Source of the DNA: Candidatus Gracilibacteria bacterium GN02-873
GTDB taxonomy: Bacteria > Patescibacteriota > Gracilibacteria > BD1-5 > UBA2023
Direction of reading: 5' to 3'
NCBI GenBank assembly: GCA_003260345.1
Contig: MORC01000002.1
Coordinates: forward strand, 1-64,000
Length of the DNA stretch: 64,000 nucleotides
A program made the translations under genes and the position numbers. Within the stretch, counting starts at the first letter, position 1. Each line of letters begins with the position of its first letter. The notes under the pieces are model-generated. The model did no database searches and had not been told where the DNA came from. It saw only the letters and a program-made list of their open reading frames with translations. This document shows, piece after piece, positions 1 to 9,286 of the stretch.

Positions 1-1
1 A

Positions 2-157
2 GAAGAAAAATTGATTGGGTCGGACATTATTCCTTTTTTCTTCGCCAATATGTATTTTCACACCACTACGGCGTACGATATTTTGCGACATTTTGGCTTT
101 CAAATTGGGAAAAAAGATTTTCTCGGAACACAAGTTTTCGCCAAATTACAAAAATAA
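2..157 (+). CDS. DUF1993 family protein, C-terminal end (partial)
   Basis: The gene enters from the left edge in frame 2 and ends at TAA. The 51 visible residues contain the phrases YFHTTTAYDIL, RHFGF, IGKKDF and LG, which match the conserved end of DUF1993 proteins, a helical-bundle family of unknown role (about 170 residues in full). Family assignment rests on these motifs only. It converges on elp3 with a shared terminator. Confidence 0.7.
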   Translation, partial: EEKLIGSDIIPFFFANMYFHTTTAYDILRHFGFQIGKKDFLGTQVFAKLQK

Positions 158-181
158 AATCCCCTACTTCGGGGATTTTTT
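157..181. terminator. Bidirectional intrinsic terminator
   Basis: A stem ATCCCC/GGGGAT with loop TACTTC is flanked by A-runs on the left and T-runs on the right, so it can stop both the DUF1993 gene (plus) and elp3 (minus). The elp3 stop codon TAG lies inside the hairpin. Confidence 0.75.
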
Positions 182-1873
182 AGTATTTAAAAATTTTTTC
201 ACCATATACTCGCCATCCAGCACATATCCGCGTTTTTCATAATATCCGCGCACACCAACACCAGAAATTACGGCCATTTTTTCAATGGTTGGATATTTTT
301 CTCGAATAATTTTTTCAGCCTCAGCAATCATTTTTTTTCCAAAACCCTGATGCTGACCAGAATGATCACCCGTAAAGCCCACTGGAATCTGATCTCCAAA
401 AACATGGATTTCGCGAATAATCGCGGCATTTTCGAGTTCTGCAATAAAATGTTTTTCACGAGAAAAATACTGCGATGGCACTCTCAAGCGCAAAAGCCCA
501 AAAATTGTTCGGTCGTTTGGGTCAATCATTTGCAAAAAATATTCATGCCCATCAGAGGCTTCATAAAAATCAATTTCCAAAATCGCGTCGTCAGGAGAAT
601 TCCCTTTTGCACGAATCTCGCGCGCAGAAATATCATGTCGCTTCAATCCTCGGGCACGCATAGCAACTTCGGTCACTTGGCGCAAATTGGCTGTTTTGGA
701 TCCTGCAAAAATCTCATGCGCGGGAATATCACGATACATGCGATTGAGGCGCACATATTCTGGCAAATACGACTGCAATTCCGCCATCAATGGAATCAAT
801 TCCTTGTCTTCATACGGCTGAAATTTCCCATCTTCCCAAAGTTTTGTGAGCTCAGAATTGGGCGTTACGACCATTGGATAAATTTTAATTTCATCAGGTC
901 GAAAATTCTGATCATCAAAAATTCGCTTCATCGCGGATTTGTCGAGTTCAGGCGTCGCACCGACCAAACCAGGCATCATATGTGCTACCACTTTAAAGCC
1001 CGCATCTTTGAGCAATTTGGTTGCAAGAATTGACTCAGCATTCCCATGGCCGCGCAAATTTTTCTCATTGATATCATCATGCGTCGTCTGATAGCCAATT
1101 TCTACACGTGTGATTCCATAGCGACGCAAACGTTTGATCTCTTCAATTGTGATCCAGTCTGGGCGTGTCTCAATCGCCATTCCAATCACGCGACTTTTCG
1201 CTGTTTCATTACGTTTTTTGGCTTCTTCAAGCGTTTGTGAAAGCTGAAGATCTTCATTTTTTGTCGTTTTTTCTTCAAATGGTGAATATTTCCCATTTTC
1301 TGAAAAATTATGCTCTTTTTCAGAAAAAAGCGTATGCGCATCGTAAATATTTTTTACAAAATCTTCCTGATATTTTTGCGGATACACGCTCCAAGTTCCG
1401 CCAATAATGCGCACATCGCACTTAGAAATCGCATTTCCCGTGATTTCCAATGAGCGCAGGCGATTTTGTACTTGCAAAAATGGGTCAAACGCGTTCATCT
1501 CAGCGCGTTGTACGGCCGGCTCGTCAGAAATATAACTTTTTGGCAAACCATCGTATGTCGGACAATAAATACACTTTCCAGGGCAACCCCAAAATTTCGT
1601 CAAAAGCGAAATGACTGAAACACCCGAAAGTGAGCGAACCGCGCGCTTACGAAGTACTTTTCGAATACGAAGCTCATCTTCAATTTTTCCCGATTTTACA
1701 AGCTCAGAAAATCTATTAAGCAATGAAATATGGCTTGGTCAAGTAGGAATTTTGTATTCCGCAAGAATTTCATTTTTCAGGCGATGAAATTGTTCTTTTT
1801 CGGTAATTTTTTTATCATCAGCGAGCGCAAATAAAATTCTATCTTCAATGTGAAAATTTGATTGGTTGAACAT
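164..1873 (-). CDS. elp3: Elp3-type radical SAM/GNAT tRNA wobble-uridine acetyltransferase
   Basis: The 569-residue protein has an N-terminal helical part, a radical-SAM core with Cys-x3-Cys-x2-Cys (FWGCPGKCIYC), and a C-terminal GNAT domain with the acetyl-CoA motif GQHQGFGKK. Elp3 enzymes start the cm5 modification of wobble uridine in tRNA. An in-frame UGA at 1739-1741 separates the N-terminal 44 residues from the rest; read as Gly it gives YKIPTGPSHISLL, which fits the family region before the radical-SAM domain. The start ATG at 1871-1873 was chosen because it gives the usual Elp3 N-terminus; an upstream in-frame ATG at 1957 is possible. The stop TAG lies in the terminator hairpin. Confidence 0.9.
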
Positions 1874-1965
1874 ATGGTTTTTGTAATGCGGAAAATTATA
1901 TGAAAAAAGAGGTTTTTTGCAAAAATAAAAATTTTGTGATAACATATCCAAAATCATTTTATAAT

Positions 1966-2124
1966 ATGGAAAAATTTCACGGAATGTCGTTTTTGTTTGA
2001 ACATGCTGATATTTTTATCTTTTTAGCACTCGGTTTTTTTATTATTGGCGTTGTGTCAATTACAACGAGTCTACACAGCATTGATGAAAATCTCAAAAAA
2101 ATTGCAAAAAATCTCGAAAAATAA
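1966..2124 (+). CDS. Small single-pass membrane protein, unknown function
   Basis: A 52-residue ORF has one strongly hydrophobic segment (about residues 12-32, FIFLALGFFIIGVVSI) followed by a charged tail ending ENLKKIAKNLEK. It stops at TAA directly before an intrinsic terminator, which supports it as a real small gene. The start could also be the ATG six codons downstream. No family recognised. Confidence 0.45.
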   Translation: MEKFHGMSFLFEHADIFIFLALGFFIIGVVSITTSLHSIDENLKKIAKNLEK

Positions 2125-2150
2125 AAAACTTCCCTCTGGGGAAGTTTTTG
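2123..2150 (+). terminator. Intrinsic terminator after the small membrane protein
   Basis: A stem AAACTTCC/GGAAGTTT with a short CTCTGG-type loop is followed by T-runs. Confidence 0.6.
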
Positions 2151-2158
2151 TTTTCAAG

Positions 2159-2246
2159 TGGCGGAGAGACAGGGATTCGAACCCTGGAGCCCTTGCGGAC
2201 TGCCGGTTTTCAAGACCGGTGCATTCGACCACTCTGCCATCTCTCC
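2159..2246 (-). tRNA. tRNA-Ser(UGA)
   Basis: On the minus strand the acceptor GGAGAGA pairs with TCTCTCC, the discriminator is G, and CCA is encoded. The anticodon loop CTTGAAA gives anticodon TGA (reads UCN serine codons). A long variable arm between the anticodon and T stems is typical of class II tRNA-Ser. Confidence 0.93.
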
Positions 2247-2323
2247 AAGATGTTGTCGAAAACAGTGCACGCAGTATATAAAAAATTTTGGATTTGTCAA
2301 AATTTTTTTTGATTTTTCTCAGT

Positions 2324-3040
2324 TTAAAAATTTTTTGAAAACATTTTCCTAGCACGCACCGCATCTCGAACATTTTCCCGCTGATCTCTGTCATGAAATT
2401 TGAGCATATCTTGCGAAATAATCACACCACTCGGTCGCCCCATTTTTTCCCAATTTCATCGTGTTTTTCGTTCACCAAAAAATCGAATAATCACATTGAA
2501 GCAATAATGCCAAAAAAATATTTTTCGCGATTTTCCCGAAAATTTCACAAATTGCAAATTTTCTTTTTTTTGATTTTCGTCGATTTGAACCCAAGAGTTT
2601 TGCTGCAAAAATTGTTCGTACGAATCATCAAAATCCAAAATTGGCTTCAAAAAATATACCCAAAAATACAAATAAATATCATCTTTTATCGCGATTCTAC
2701 TCATATTTAAAGCATTTTCTGTTGCAAAAAATGACAAACAAAAATTTCCCGCAATATCTTCTCATTTTCGCCAAACTCATTTTCGCCAAAATTTGAGCGT
2801 CACAAAAAACCGGACATACCAAAGCATTTTTGGCTTTGTAACAATAAAAAGATCGATATCAGAATACTCATTAGTGGTGAACATCGACAAAGAATTACAA
2901 ATTCCAATCATCGAAATACCACGAATATTCTGAAGTGTTGAAATATATTTTTCTGCGCGCAAAAAAAGCTCTTTCTCGTGAAGATTTGGAATATTTTTGA
3001 TATTCATTGATGCGATAAATTGGTCTTTTTGATTGTGCAT
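2324..3040 (-). CDS. Nucleotidyltransferase-domain protein (MNT-like fold)
   Basis: The 238-residue protein is split by three UGA-Gly codons (2777-2779, 2762-2764, 2456-2458). Its N-terminus carries CNSLSMFTTNEYSDIDLFIV, the GS-like plus D-x-D signature of the Pol-beta nucleotidyltransferase fold. CLSFFATE and QNSWV motifs are typical of a family of uncharacterised bacterial nucleotidyltransferases that seem to act on small molecules or proteins. Substrate unknown. Its ATG overlaps the TAA stop of ruvA by one base (TAATG), which suggests translational coupling. Confidence 0.65.
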
Positions 3041-3615
3041 TATGAAAGGTTTTTAATCGCCAATTTTACTTTTTCTGCGAGTGGAAGCGAGTCATCGAGT
3101 GTAGCCACAATCGCCTCTACACGAGATTTTTCGTATCCCATGCTCACGAGTGAGCTCACAAGTGGAGTATCAGGCGCGGCTGGCGTTTTTTCTGATGTTG
3201 ATGGATTTTTAGCAAAATTAATCGAACCTTTGAGATCCACGATAATTTTTTGCGCCGTTTTTTTGCCAATTCCAGGAATGGTGGCGAGCAATTTATCATC
3301 TTCGGTCTGAATAGCATTCATAAGGGCTTCACCGCCCAATCCAAGCATATTCAATGCTGTTTTTCCGCCAATTCCAGAAACTTTAATCAGATTTTTAAAC
3401 AGATTTCTCTCGTTAATCGTCACAAAACCAAACAAAACCTGACTCACATCAGTGATATGATGATGAATCCAAGCAGAAATCGTCTCATTTTCACGAGCGA
3501 CTGCTACAAGATTTGGCGATGCAAAAATCTCGAGCCCCAACCCTGTATTCTCGACCGAAATCGTGATATTGATGCCATCGATATTAATGACTTTTCCAGA
3601 AATATATGCAAACAT
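3040..3615 (-). CDS. ruvA: Holliday junction branch-migration protein RuvA
   Basis: The 191-residue length is normal. An N-terminal OB-like domain (MFAYISGKVINID) is followed by two helix-hairpin-helix motifs (LIKVSGIGGKTAL; LATIPGIGKKTAQKI) and a C-terminal domain that contacts RuvB in other species. RuvA binds four-way junctions as a tetramer and loads RuvB. No ruvB or ruvC lies nearby. The downstream nucleotidyltransferase gene overlaps its stop. There is no UGA codon. Confidence 0.95.
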   Translation of the reverse strand: MFAYISGKVINIDGINITISVENTGLGLEIFASPNLVAVARENETISAWIHHHITDVSQVLFGFVTINERNLFKNLIKVSGIGGKTALNMLGLGGEALMNAIQTEDDKLLATIPGIGKKTAQKIIVDLKGSINFAKNPSTSEKTPAAPDTPLVSSLVSMGYEKSRVEAIVATLDDSLPLAEKVKLAIKNLS

Positions 3616-3660
3616 AGAAAAAATTTTTTACATTATATGGTTTTTTGATAAAATAGCAAA

Positions 3661-4656
3661 ATGCAACACACAAAAAAACACATTGACTGCTTCGTGAATG
3701 TTATTGACAATTTTGGCGATATGGGATGTATCCTAGAATTTTGCCTTTATTATAAGAAAAATTATCCTCAAAATTATCATTTTTATATCTTTACCAATGA
3801 TCAAAAATCACTAATGCAAATATTTGCATTAAATAATTGTGTCGAAAATGTGTCGATATATGATGTTAAAGATTGGCGAAAAATGAGTGATTTGGCGATT
3901 TCTTTTTTGCATGCAGATTTCCCAAAAAAGGTTTATAAAAAGGTTTTTCGCGTGGATTATTTGTCATTTGATGAATCTTGGCTCGCGCACAATGGCGATG
4001 AGCACTTTTTATCAAGCGAGGATTTTCGAATTTTTGAAATGATAATTTCCCCTCAAAATCGTGGATCTTGATTATTGCCAATATTTGCAATAAATGAAAA
4101 ACGTGATGAAATAGAGAAAAAATGGCGTTTGTCGAAACAAAAAAAATGGATGTCGATATTTGCATATGATGACACTTTGGCGAAAATTAATTTTGCGGAT
4201 ATTCCTGAAAATTGGCAAATTATTTTTTTTGGACAACAAAAAAACGAAAAAAAATTTCGCGAAAAAAATCCTCACCTCGGAGAAGGCGTCATTTTTCTTC
4301 CCTTTGTTTTAGTGCAAGAAATGTATGGAATTTTTCATTTTTCTAACGCAATCATCACGCGCGGCGAAGTGAGTTTTTCGCAAGTTTTGCAAATGAAAAA
4401 ACCATTTTTATGGGATATATATCACGAAATTGGCGGTTTTCCAACGGCACAAAGCGAGGATTATTTGCGTTTTATGAATTTTGGTGATGAAATACAAAAA
4501 TTACAAAAAAAACTATGGAATGACGAGGGAAAAATTTCGATTTGAAAAATTGTAGAAAATCTTTACAATGAGCCAAGTTTTACTCAAAATCGTGAGTACA
4601 AAAATTTTTGCGAGGAAGTCAAAAAATATATTGACAATTTTGAGAATTCTATATAA
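3661..4656 (+). CDS. earP: EarP-like EF-P arginine rhamnosyltransferase
   Basis: The 331-residue protein (proteobacterial EarP is about 370-390) is interrupted under the standard code by UGA at 4069-4071 and 4543-4545. The N-terminal motif VIDNFGDMG matches the EarP VVDNYGDIGV signature with its two aspartates (D16, D20). RVDYLSFDESW and TRGEVSFSQV match the family's IDYLS and RGEDSF motifs, including the catalytic glutamate. EarP transfers rhamnose from dTDP-rhamnose to an arginine of elongation factor P. No efp or dTDP-rhamnose gene is in the window. Family assignment is by motif recognition; activity is inferred. Confidence 0.8.
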
Positions 4657-4671
4657 TGGGCGTACTCGTCT

Positions 4672-4748
4672 GTCAGTGTAGCTCAGCTGGTTAGAGCACA
4701 GGATTCATAACCCTGAGGTCGGCGGTTCAAGTCCGCCCATTGACACCA
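4672..4748 (+). tRNA. tRNA with CAU anticodon (elongator Met, or Ile2)
   Basis: The acceptor GTCAGTG pairs with CATTGAC; discriminator A and CCA are encoded. The anticodon loop TTCATAA gives CAT. The first base pair is paired, unlike the initiator at 15229-15303, so this is elongator Met or lysidine-modified Ile2. I cannot separate these from the sequence. The last anticodon-stem pair is an A-C mismatch. Confidence 0.88.
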
Positions 4749-4758
4749 GAAAAAATCA

Positions 4759-4782
4759 AAAAACACCTTCGTGGTGTTTTTA
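4759..4782. terminator. Bidirectional intrinsic terminator
   Basis: Stem AACACC/GGTGTT with loop TTCGT, A-run before and T-run after. It sits between the tRNA (plus) and the SufU-like gene (minus). Confidence 0.7.
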
Positions 4783-4789
4783 TTTTTGT

Positions 4790-5191
4790 CTAGATTTCGA
4801 TATCACTAAAATCCTCCCGAATGCCATCATTTTTATAGATATGAATGGCATTTTTGATGGCGAGAAGCCCAATAAGCGAAGCGAGGCGCCGTCGCGGAGA
4901 AATATCATTTCCAATATTTTCATGAACAAATTTCTCGTTGAGCGTAAGGATTTCATCAATATTATGTTCCAAAAGCAATTCTCCCGTGATCGCCACGCAC
5001 GCCGTTGCGGTAATCGACATATATCCGTCAAACGAAAATTCAGTCAAAATATCATTTTCAATTCGCAAAAAAACCTCCACAACATCGCTACAAACGCGAT
5101 TCACTTCACGATATCGAAGCGTCGGATTTTCCATAACATATTTGTTCGGCACATCACGAGAATACGCCATGATCAGTTCTGCTGAGTTCAT
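4790..5191 (-). CDS. SufU/IscU-like scaffold-fold protein with a reduced cysteine set
   Basis: The 133-residue protein aligns by eye with the SufU/IscU Fe-S scaffold family: ENPTLRYREV (family NPRN), CSDVVEVFLRI (family CGDxxxxxI), FDGYMSITATACVAI (family GxGCxISxAS) and RRLASLIGLLAIKNAI (family CxLAxxAIxxAI). Only the first of the three cluster-ligand cysteines is in place; the second position is Tyr/Met and the third Arg. It may therefore hand over sulfur or regulate rather than hold a cluster. It lies downstream of sufS on the same strand, separated by a terminator, so it belongs with cysteine desulfuration. Confidence 0.65.
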   Translation of the reverse strand: MNSAELIMAYSRDVPNKYVMENPTLRYREVNRVCSDVVEVFLRIENDILTEFSFDGYMSITATACVAITGELLLEHNIDEILTLNEKFVHENIGNDISPRRRLASLIGLLAIKNAIHIYKNDGIREDFSDIEI

Positions 5192-5255
5192 AAAAATTTT
5201 TAAATTCGCTTTATTATGTATAATTTTTCGGAAAATTCAAGTTTTTTACAAAATA

Positions 5256-5281
5256 AAAAACGCCTTGTGGCGATTTTTTAT
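5256..5281 (-). terminator. Intrinsic terminator at the end of sufS
   Basis: Stem CGCC/GGCG with loop TTGT, flanked by A and T runs. It overlaps the sufS stop region and may partly separate sufS from the SufU-like gene. Confidence 0.55.
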
Positions 5282-6486
5282 TTGAGAATTTCCAAATTTT
5301 GCAATGTTTCAAAAAATCGATCAATATCCTCTCGCGTATTGTAAATATATAAGCTCGCGCGCAACGAAGCACCAATATTGAGTGCTTGATGCAATGGCTC
5401 GGCACAATGATGTCCAGATCGAACGCAAAATCCGCGATCCGCGAGTTCCTCCGCAACATCGTGTGGATGAACATTATCAAAATAAAATGCGAACACACCA
5501 AGACGATTCTTGGTAGTTTTGGAACCAATGAGGTGAATATTTTTTGGCAAATTTTTAATTTTTTCAAGAGCGTATTCTGTCAAATCTTGCTCATATTTTT
5601 CGATTGCATCGTGGCCACCAATCGACTCAATATATTCCATCGCCCGCAAAAATGACATCGCACCTGCGATATGTGGCGTTCCTGGTTCGTGACGGAATGG
5701 CAAACCCGCCGGATCGTAGCCTTCCGTTGTCACACCATTGATCGCACCACCACCACAGAATGCTGGGTTAATTTCTTTGAGCAAATCTTTTCGTGCATAG
5801 AAAGCGCCAAAACCCGTATCAGAAAAAACCTTATGCGCCGTGATTACAAAAATGTCAATACCATATTTTTTGACATCCGTCGCCAAATGCGGAAATCTTT
5901 GGGAAGCATCCAAAACAAAAAGTGGCTTTTTTTCACATTTTGACAAAATTTCTGACATTTTTTCTAAATCCAAAATTTCACCAGAAACATTACTCGCGCC
6001 CGTAATCGAAATAAGTTTTACATCGTGAATTTTGGTTTCAATATCAGCATAATCAATCGTTCCGTCCGCCTTAGCACGCGTCCACAAAATTTCAATTCCA
6101 TATTCCTCAGCAATAATCTGCCACGGCACAATATTGGCGTGGTGATCCACTTCTGAAAGCAAAATTTTATTACCCTTTTTCAAAATCCCGGTTTTGGCGA
6201 GTCCACGAGCAATGAGGTTGAGCGCATATGTCGCGTTGTATGTGTAGACAATTTCATTGTGCGAATCAGCGCCGATAAATTTAGCAAATTTTCGCTTAGA
6301 CTGGTCGTACAGCTCGGAAGAATTCATCGACAAATCATATGCGCCACGATGAATATTGGAATAATTTGTTTCAAAATATTGTTTCATTCCTTCAATCACC
6401 ATCGCGGGCTTTTGTGTTGAAGAAGCGGAATCCAAAAATACCAAATCTGGATGCGTTGCAAAAATTGGAAAATCTTTTTTAAACAT
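5278..6486 (-). CDS. sufS: SufS-type cysteine desulfurase
   Basis: The 402-residue PLP enzyme of the Csd/SufS group takes sulfur from cysteine for Fe-S cluster and thio-modification. Visible are the N-terminal LDSASSTQKP, the histidine motif EVDHHANIVPW, the PLP lysine in TAHKVFSDTG and the sulfur-carrying cysteine in VRSGHHCAEP. The length is normal and there is no UGA codon. Its likely partners are the SufU-like protein downstream and the distant SufD-like protein at 34144-34779. Confidence 0.93.
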   Translation of the reverse strand: MFKKDFPIFATHPDLVFLDSASSTQKPAMVIEGMKQYFETNYSNIHRGAYDLSMNSSELYDQSKRKFAKFIGADSHNEIVYTYNATYALNLIARGLAKTGILKKGNKILLSEVDHHANIVPWQIIAEEYGIEILWTRAKADGTIDYADIETKIHDVKLISITGASNVSGEILDLEKMSEILSKCEKKPLFVLDASQRFPHLATDVKKYGIDIFVITAHKVFSDTGFGAFYARKDLLKEINPAFCGGGAINGVTTEGYDPAGLPFRHEPGTPHIAGAMSFLRAMEYIESIGGHDAIEKYEQDLTEYALEKIKNLPKNIHLIGSKTTKNRLGVFAFYFDNVHPHDVAEELADRGFCVRSGHHCAEPLHQALNIGASLRASLYIYNTREDIDRFFETLQNLEILK

Positions 6487-6505
6487 ACATTTTTGAAATA
6501 AAAAA

Positions 6506-7990
6506 TTAAAAGTCCCAGAAATTATTATTTTTTGATGTAGTCGAAGAATTGGTGGTACCGGTTATTGTCGAGCCAGAGCCATTTGTTTCATCTTGCATTT
6601 TTTTCTCTTCGTTTTTGATTTTTTCTAAATATTCACGCGCTTCAATCGCAAAATCCGCATCTTCATCAATTTGGATGAGTTCTTGAAAAATTTTTTTGGC
6701 GGCGTCAAAGTTTTTTTGTTCAAAAAGCAAAATTCATTTTTCGAGCTGAACCACTGGCAAATTTCGCATTTCATCAGACAATCCACTTAGATAAATACTT
6801 GCCTCAGTATGCTTGCGAGCTAGGCGTAGTGCCTGAATATAGAGTGGCGCAAGAATTTTTGACTGGCGATATTTTCGAATCCCAGTATTAGCCCATGAAT
6901 ACGCGCGAGCAATATCATTTTTCTCAATTGCAAGCGAAATTGCAACCGCAAAATCATCTTCCGCCGCATCATCTTCCTGCAAAAGATATGACAACACTTT
7001 CGTCATGCCCGCCGTATCGCCCAACTTGGCATAATTGTACGCGAGACGACGCTCAAGAATTGTTTTTGGCTTGTAACCAGCGACAATAGCATTATTAAAA
7101 TACAAATTTGCCGTCGCATAATCTTCCAAAAAAGTATACACTTCACCGAGACGAATAATTATTTCCATGTCATCAGGATTGTGCGCAAAATAATCTAGCA
7201 TCAAATCGCGAGATTCCTGATATTTTCCAAGCTCATACAATGCGAAGGCACGCATTTTTTTGGCTTCCTGATAATTGGGATTATTCACTAAAATCTCAGC
7301 CGCGAACATTCCTGCCAAGCGATACATTTTTTGTTCATAAAAATTTTTTGCCAGGAGCAAATTGCGATATTCGTACTCGGGAGAAATTTTGTGAGAATCT
7401 TTCGTAATCGTTTGCAAAGCCAAAATTCAGGATTCCGTGCCAGCATAATTCCACAAAATATCCGCGCATTTTTCGATGCCCGCGTAACACGCATTCAGCG
7501 TCGAATAATATTCTTTTTGCAAATCTGTAAACGCAAATTTTTGTAATTCTTTGGCACGGTCATATTCATTATCGAGATAAAATAACGCCAAAATCATATT
7601 TGATTGTTCCTCAGTAGTCAACTCTGAGAGCGGAACTCTGACAAAATATGCATACGAATTTTTCCAATCCTTGAGTTGAAAATATGCCGTCGCAATTTTG
7701 CGATACAAAACCACATCATCAGGAAGTTTTGCAACGAGCGGCAGATAAAATTCGAGCGCCGCTTTGGGATTATTTTTGCTCATCATATAATCACCTTTAC
7801 GAATCTGCGTCTGTTCTTTTCGTCGCTCAATCGTGAGCTTGAGACGCGTCTCATCGTCAAGTGTCGCGTTGTATGTTTCGGGCAATTCGGACATTTCTGG
7901 CATTGTGGTGGGATTTTCGCTATTTTGCGAGCATGAAGCCAAAATAAAAAATACCGAAAAAATGCTTAATTTTTTCAAAAATTTTTTCAT
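6506..7990 (-). CDS. TPR-repeat lipoprotein
   Basis: The 494-residue protein is split by two UGA-Gly codons (7427-7429 and 6734-6736). The start MKKFLKKLSIFSVFFILASC carries a signal peptide with lipobox LASC, so it should be lipid-anchored outside the membrane. The body is a series of helical tetratricopeptide-like repeats (for example GKYQESRDLMLDYFAHNPD), and the tail is Ser/Thr/Asn-rich. Such proteins are scaffolds for envelope complexes; the partner is unknown. The upstream ATG at 8089 was rejected because it would place the signal peptide internally. Confidence 0.75.
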
Positions 7991-8087
7991 ATTTCTGATA
8001 ATAATCAAATCGCAAGATTTTGCAAATCCGTTCACAAAAAACTTGATTTTTCGTTTGAATTTCTCGGTTTTTTCGTATAATTGCGCC

Positions 8088-9230
8088 ATGTTTTCACTTT
8101 CTGATTATCGTTTTGACTTGCCGGCCGAGCTCATCGCCGAGACCGCCGCACATCCTGCGCACGCTGCCAAATTACTTGTTGTCTCACAAAAAAATTCTCA
8201 AATTTTGAGTGAGGCGACTTTTTGGGAATTGGATCAATTTTTGGATGAAAATTCTGTACTTTTTTTCAATAATTCCAAAGTATTGCGCGCGCGTATTCCG
8301 CTTCGGAATCAAACTCTTTTTCGTGATGGCGAAGAAAAAACTCTCAAAGATGGAGAAATTTTTTTCCTCAAAAATCGTGATAAAAATCACTTTGAAGCGC
8401 TCGTTCGACCTGGAAAAAAATTCCGAATCGGGACCAAAATTTTTTTAGGAAATTTTGAATTAACCGTCACGGAAAATACGGATTCTGGGCGAATTTTGCA
8501 CATCTCGGGCGGAGAAATTTTTGCACTTTTAGATCAATTTGGAGAGTTGCCGTTACCGCCGTATATCGAGTATAGCAGCGAAAAAGAGGCCGATTATCAA
8601 AATATTTTCGCCAAAAAAAATGGTTCGGTCGCAGCACCCACAGCGGGTTTGCATTTTAGTGAAGCACTTCTCTACAAACTCAAAAATCCGCGAGAATTCG
8701 TCACGCTGCACATTGGGCTGGGAACCTTCAAAACGATCGACACGGACGATATTCGCGCGTATGAAATTCATTCTGAAACGGCGGAAATTCATCACGAAAT
8801 TTTTGGAAAAATTTTTGAATACAAAAAAAATCATCAAAAAATCGTTGCCGTTGGGACGACTGCATGCCGAACGCTCGAAAGTCTGCCAAGTTTGTGGAAA
8901 AATCTCACGGATGAAGAAAAAAATATTTTTGACGAAAATGTGCGAAATTTTTGGGAAAAAATTTCGGAAAAAGCAGAAAAAAATTGGATTACAGAATATA
9001 TTTTTAGTGAGGATTTTATAGAATTTTCGACACGCGCCTATATCACGCCAGGGTACGATTTTGCTGTTATTGATGAGCTTATTACCAATTTTCATTTGCC
9101 AGAATCTTCACTTCTCGTGCTCGTTTCTGCGATGATTGGGCAAGAAAATTTGCTCAAAATCTATGATCACGCCATTCGCGAAAAGTATCGTTTTTTCAGT
9201 TTTGGCGATGGAATGTATTTGAAAAAATAA
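8088..9230 (+). CDS. queA: QueA, S-adenosylmethionine:tRNA ribosyltransferase-isomerase
   Basis: The 380-residue protein makes epoxyqueuosine from preQ1 on tRNA. Typical motifs are SDYRFDLPAELIAETA at the N-terminus, SVLFFNNSKVLRARI, GSVAAPTAGLHFSEAL, VTLHIGLGTFKTI, ITNFHLPESSLLVLVSAMIG and a final FFSFGDGMYL. It starts at the ATG at 8088, diverging from the TPR lipoprotein 98 bp away. There is no UGA codon. An insert of about 20-30 residues before the C-terminal motifs makes it slightly longer than usual. Confidence 0.95.
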   Translation: MFSLSDYRFDLPAELIAETAAHPAHAAKLLVVSQKNSQILSEATFWELDQFLDENSVLFFNNSKVLRARIPLRNQTLFRDGEEKTLKDGEIFFLKNRDKNHFEALVRPGKKFRIGTKIFLGNFELTVTENTDSGRILHISGGEIFALLDQFGELPLPPYIEYSSEKEADYQNIFAKKNGSVAAPTAGLHFSEALLYKLKNPREFVTLHIGLGTFKTIDTDDIRAYEIHSETAEIHHEIFGKIFEYKKNHQKIVAVGTTACRTLESLPSLWKNLTDEEKNIFDENVRNFWEKISEKAEKNWITEYIFSEDFIEFSTRAYITPGYDFAVIDELITNFHLPESSLLVLVSAMIGQENLLKIYDHAIREKYRFFSFGDGMYLKK

Positions 9231-9231
9231 T

Positions 9232-9259
9232 TTGGAAAAAAGTCAAAAAATCATATAAT
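9232..9259 (+). promoter_or_regulatory. Probable sigma70-type promoter of galU
   Basis: TTGGAA and TATAAT are separated by 16 bp, ending 27 bp before the galU start and immediately after the queA stop. Confidence 0.6.
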
Positions 9260-9286
9260 CAGCGCATTATTTTCTCATTTTGCACT

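Noticed and set aside
164..1957. elp3 and many other genes looked like adjacent fragments or pseudogenes
   Set aside because: All breaks are UGA codons at sensible glycine positions and the frames continue, so they are intact genes under table 25.
7833..8087. Extended N-terminus for queA
   Set aside because: The added residues are antisense to the lipoprotein start; the ATG at 8088 gives the normal QueA start.
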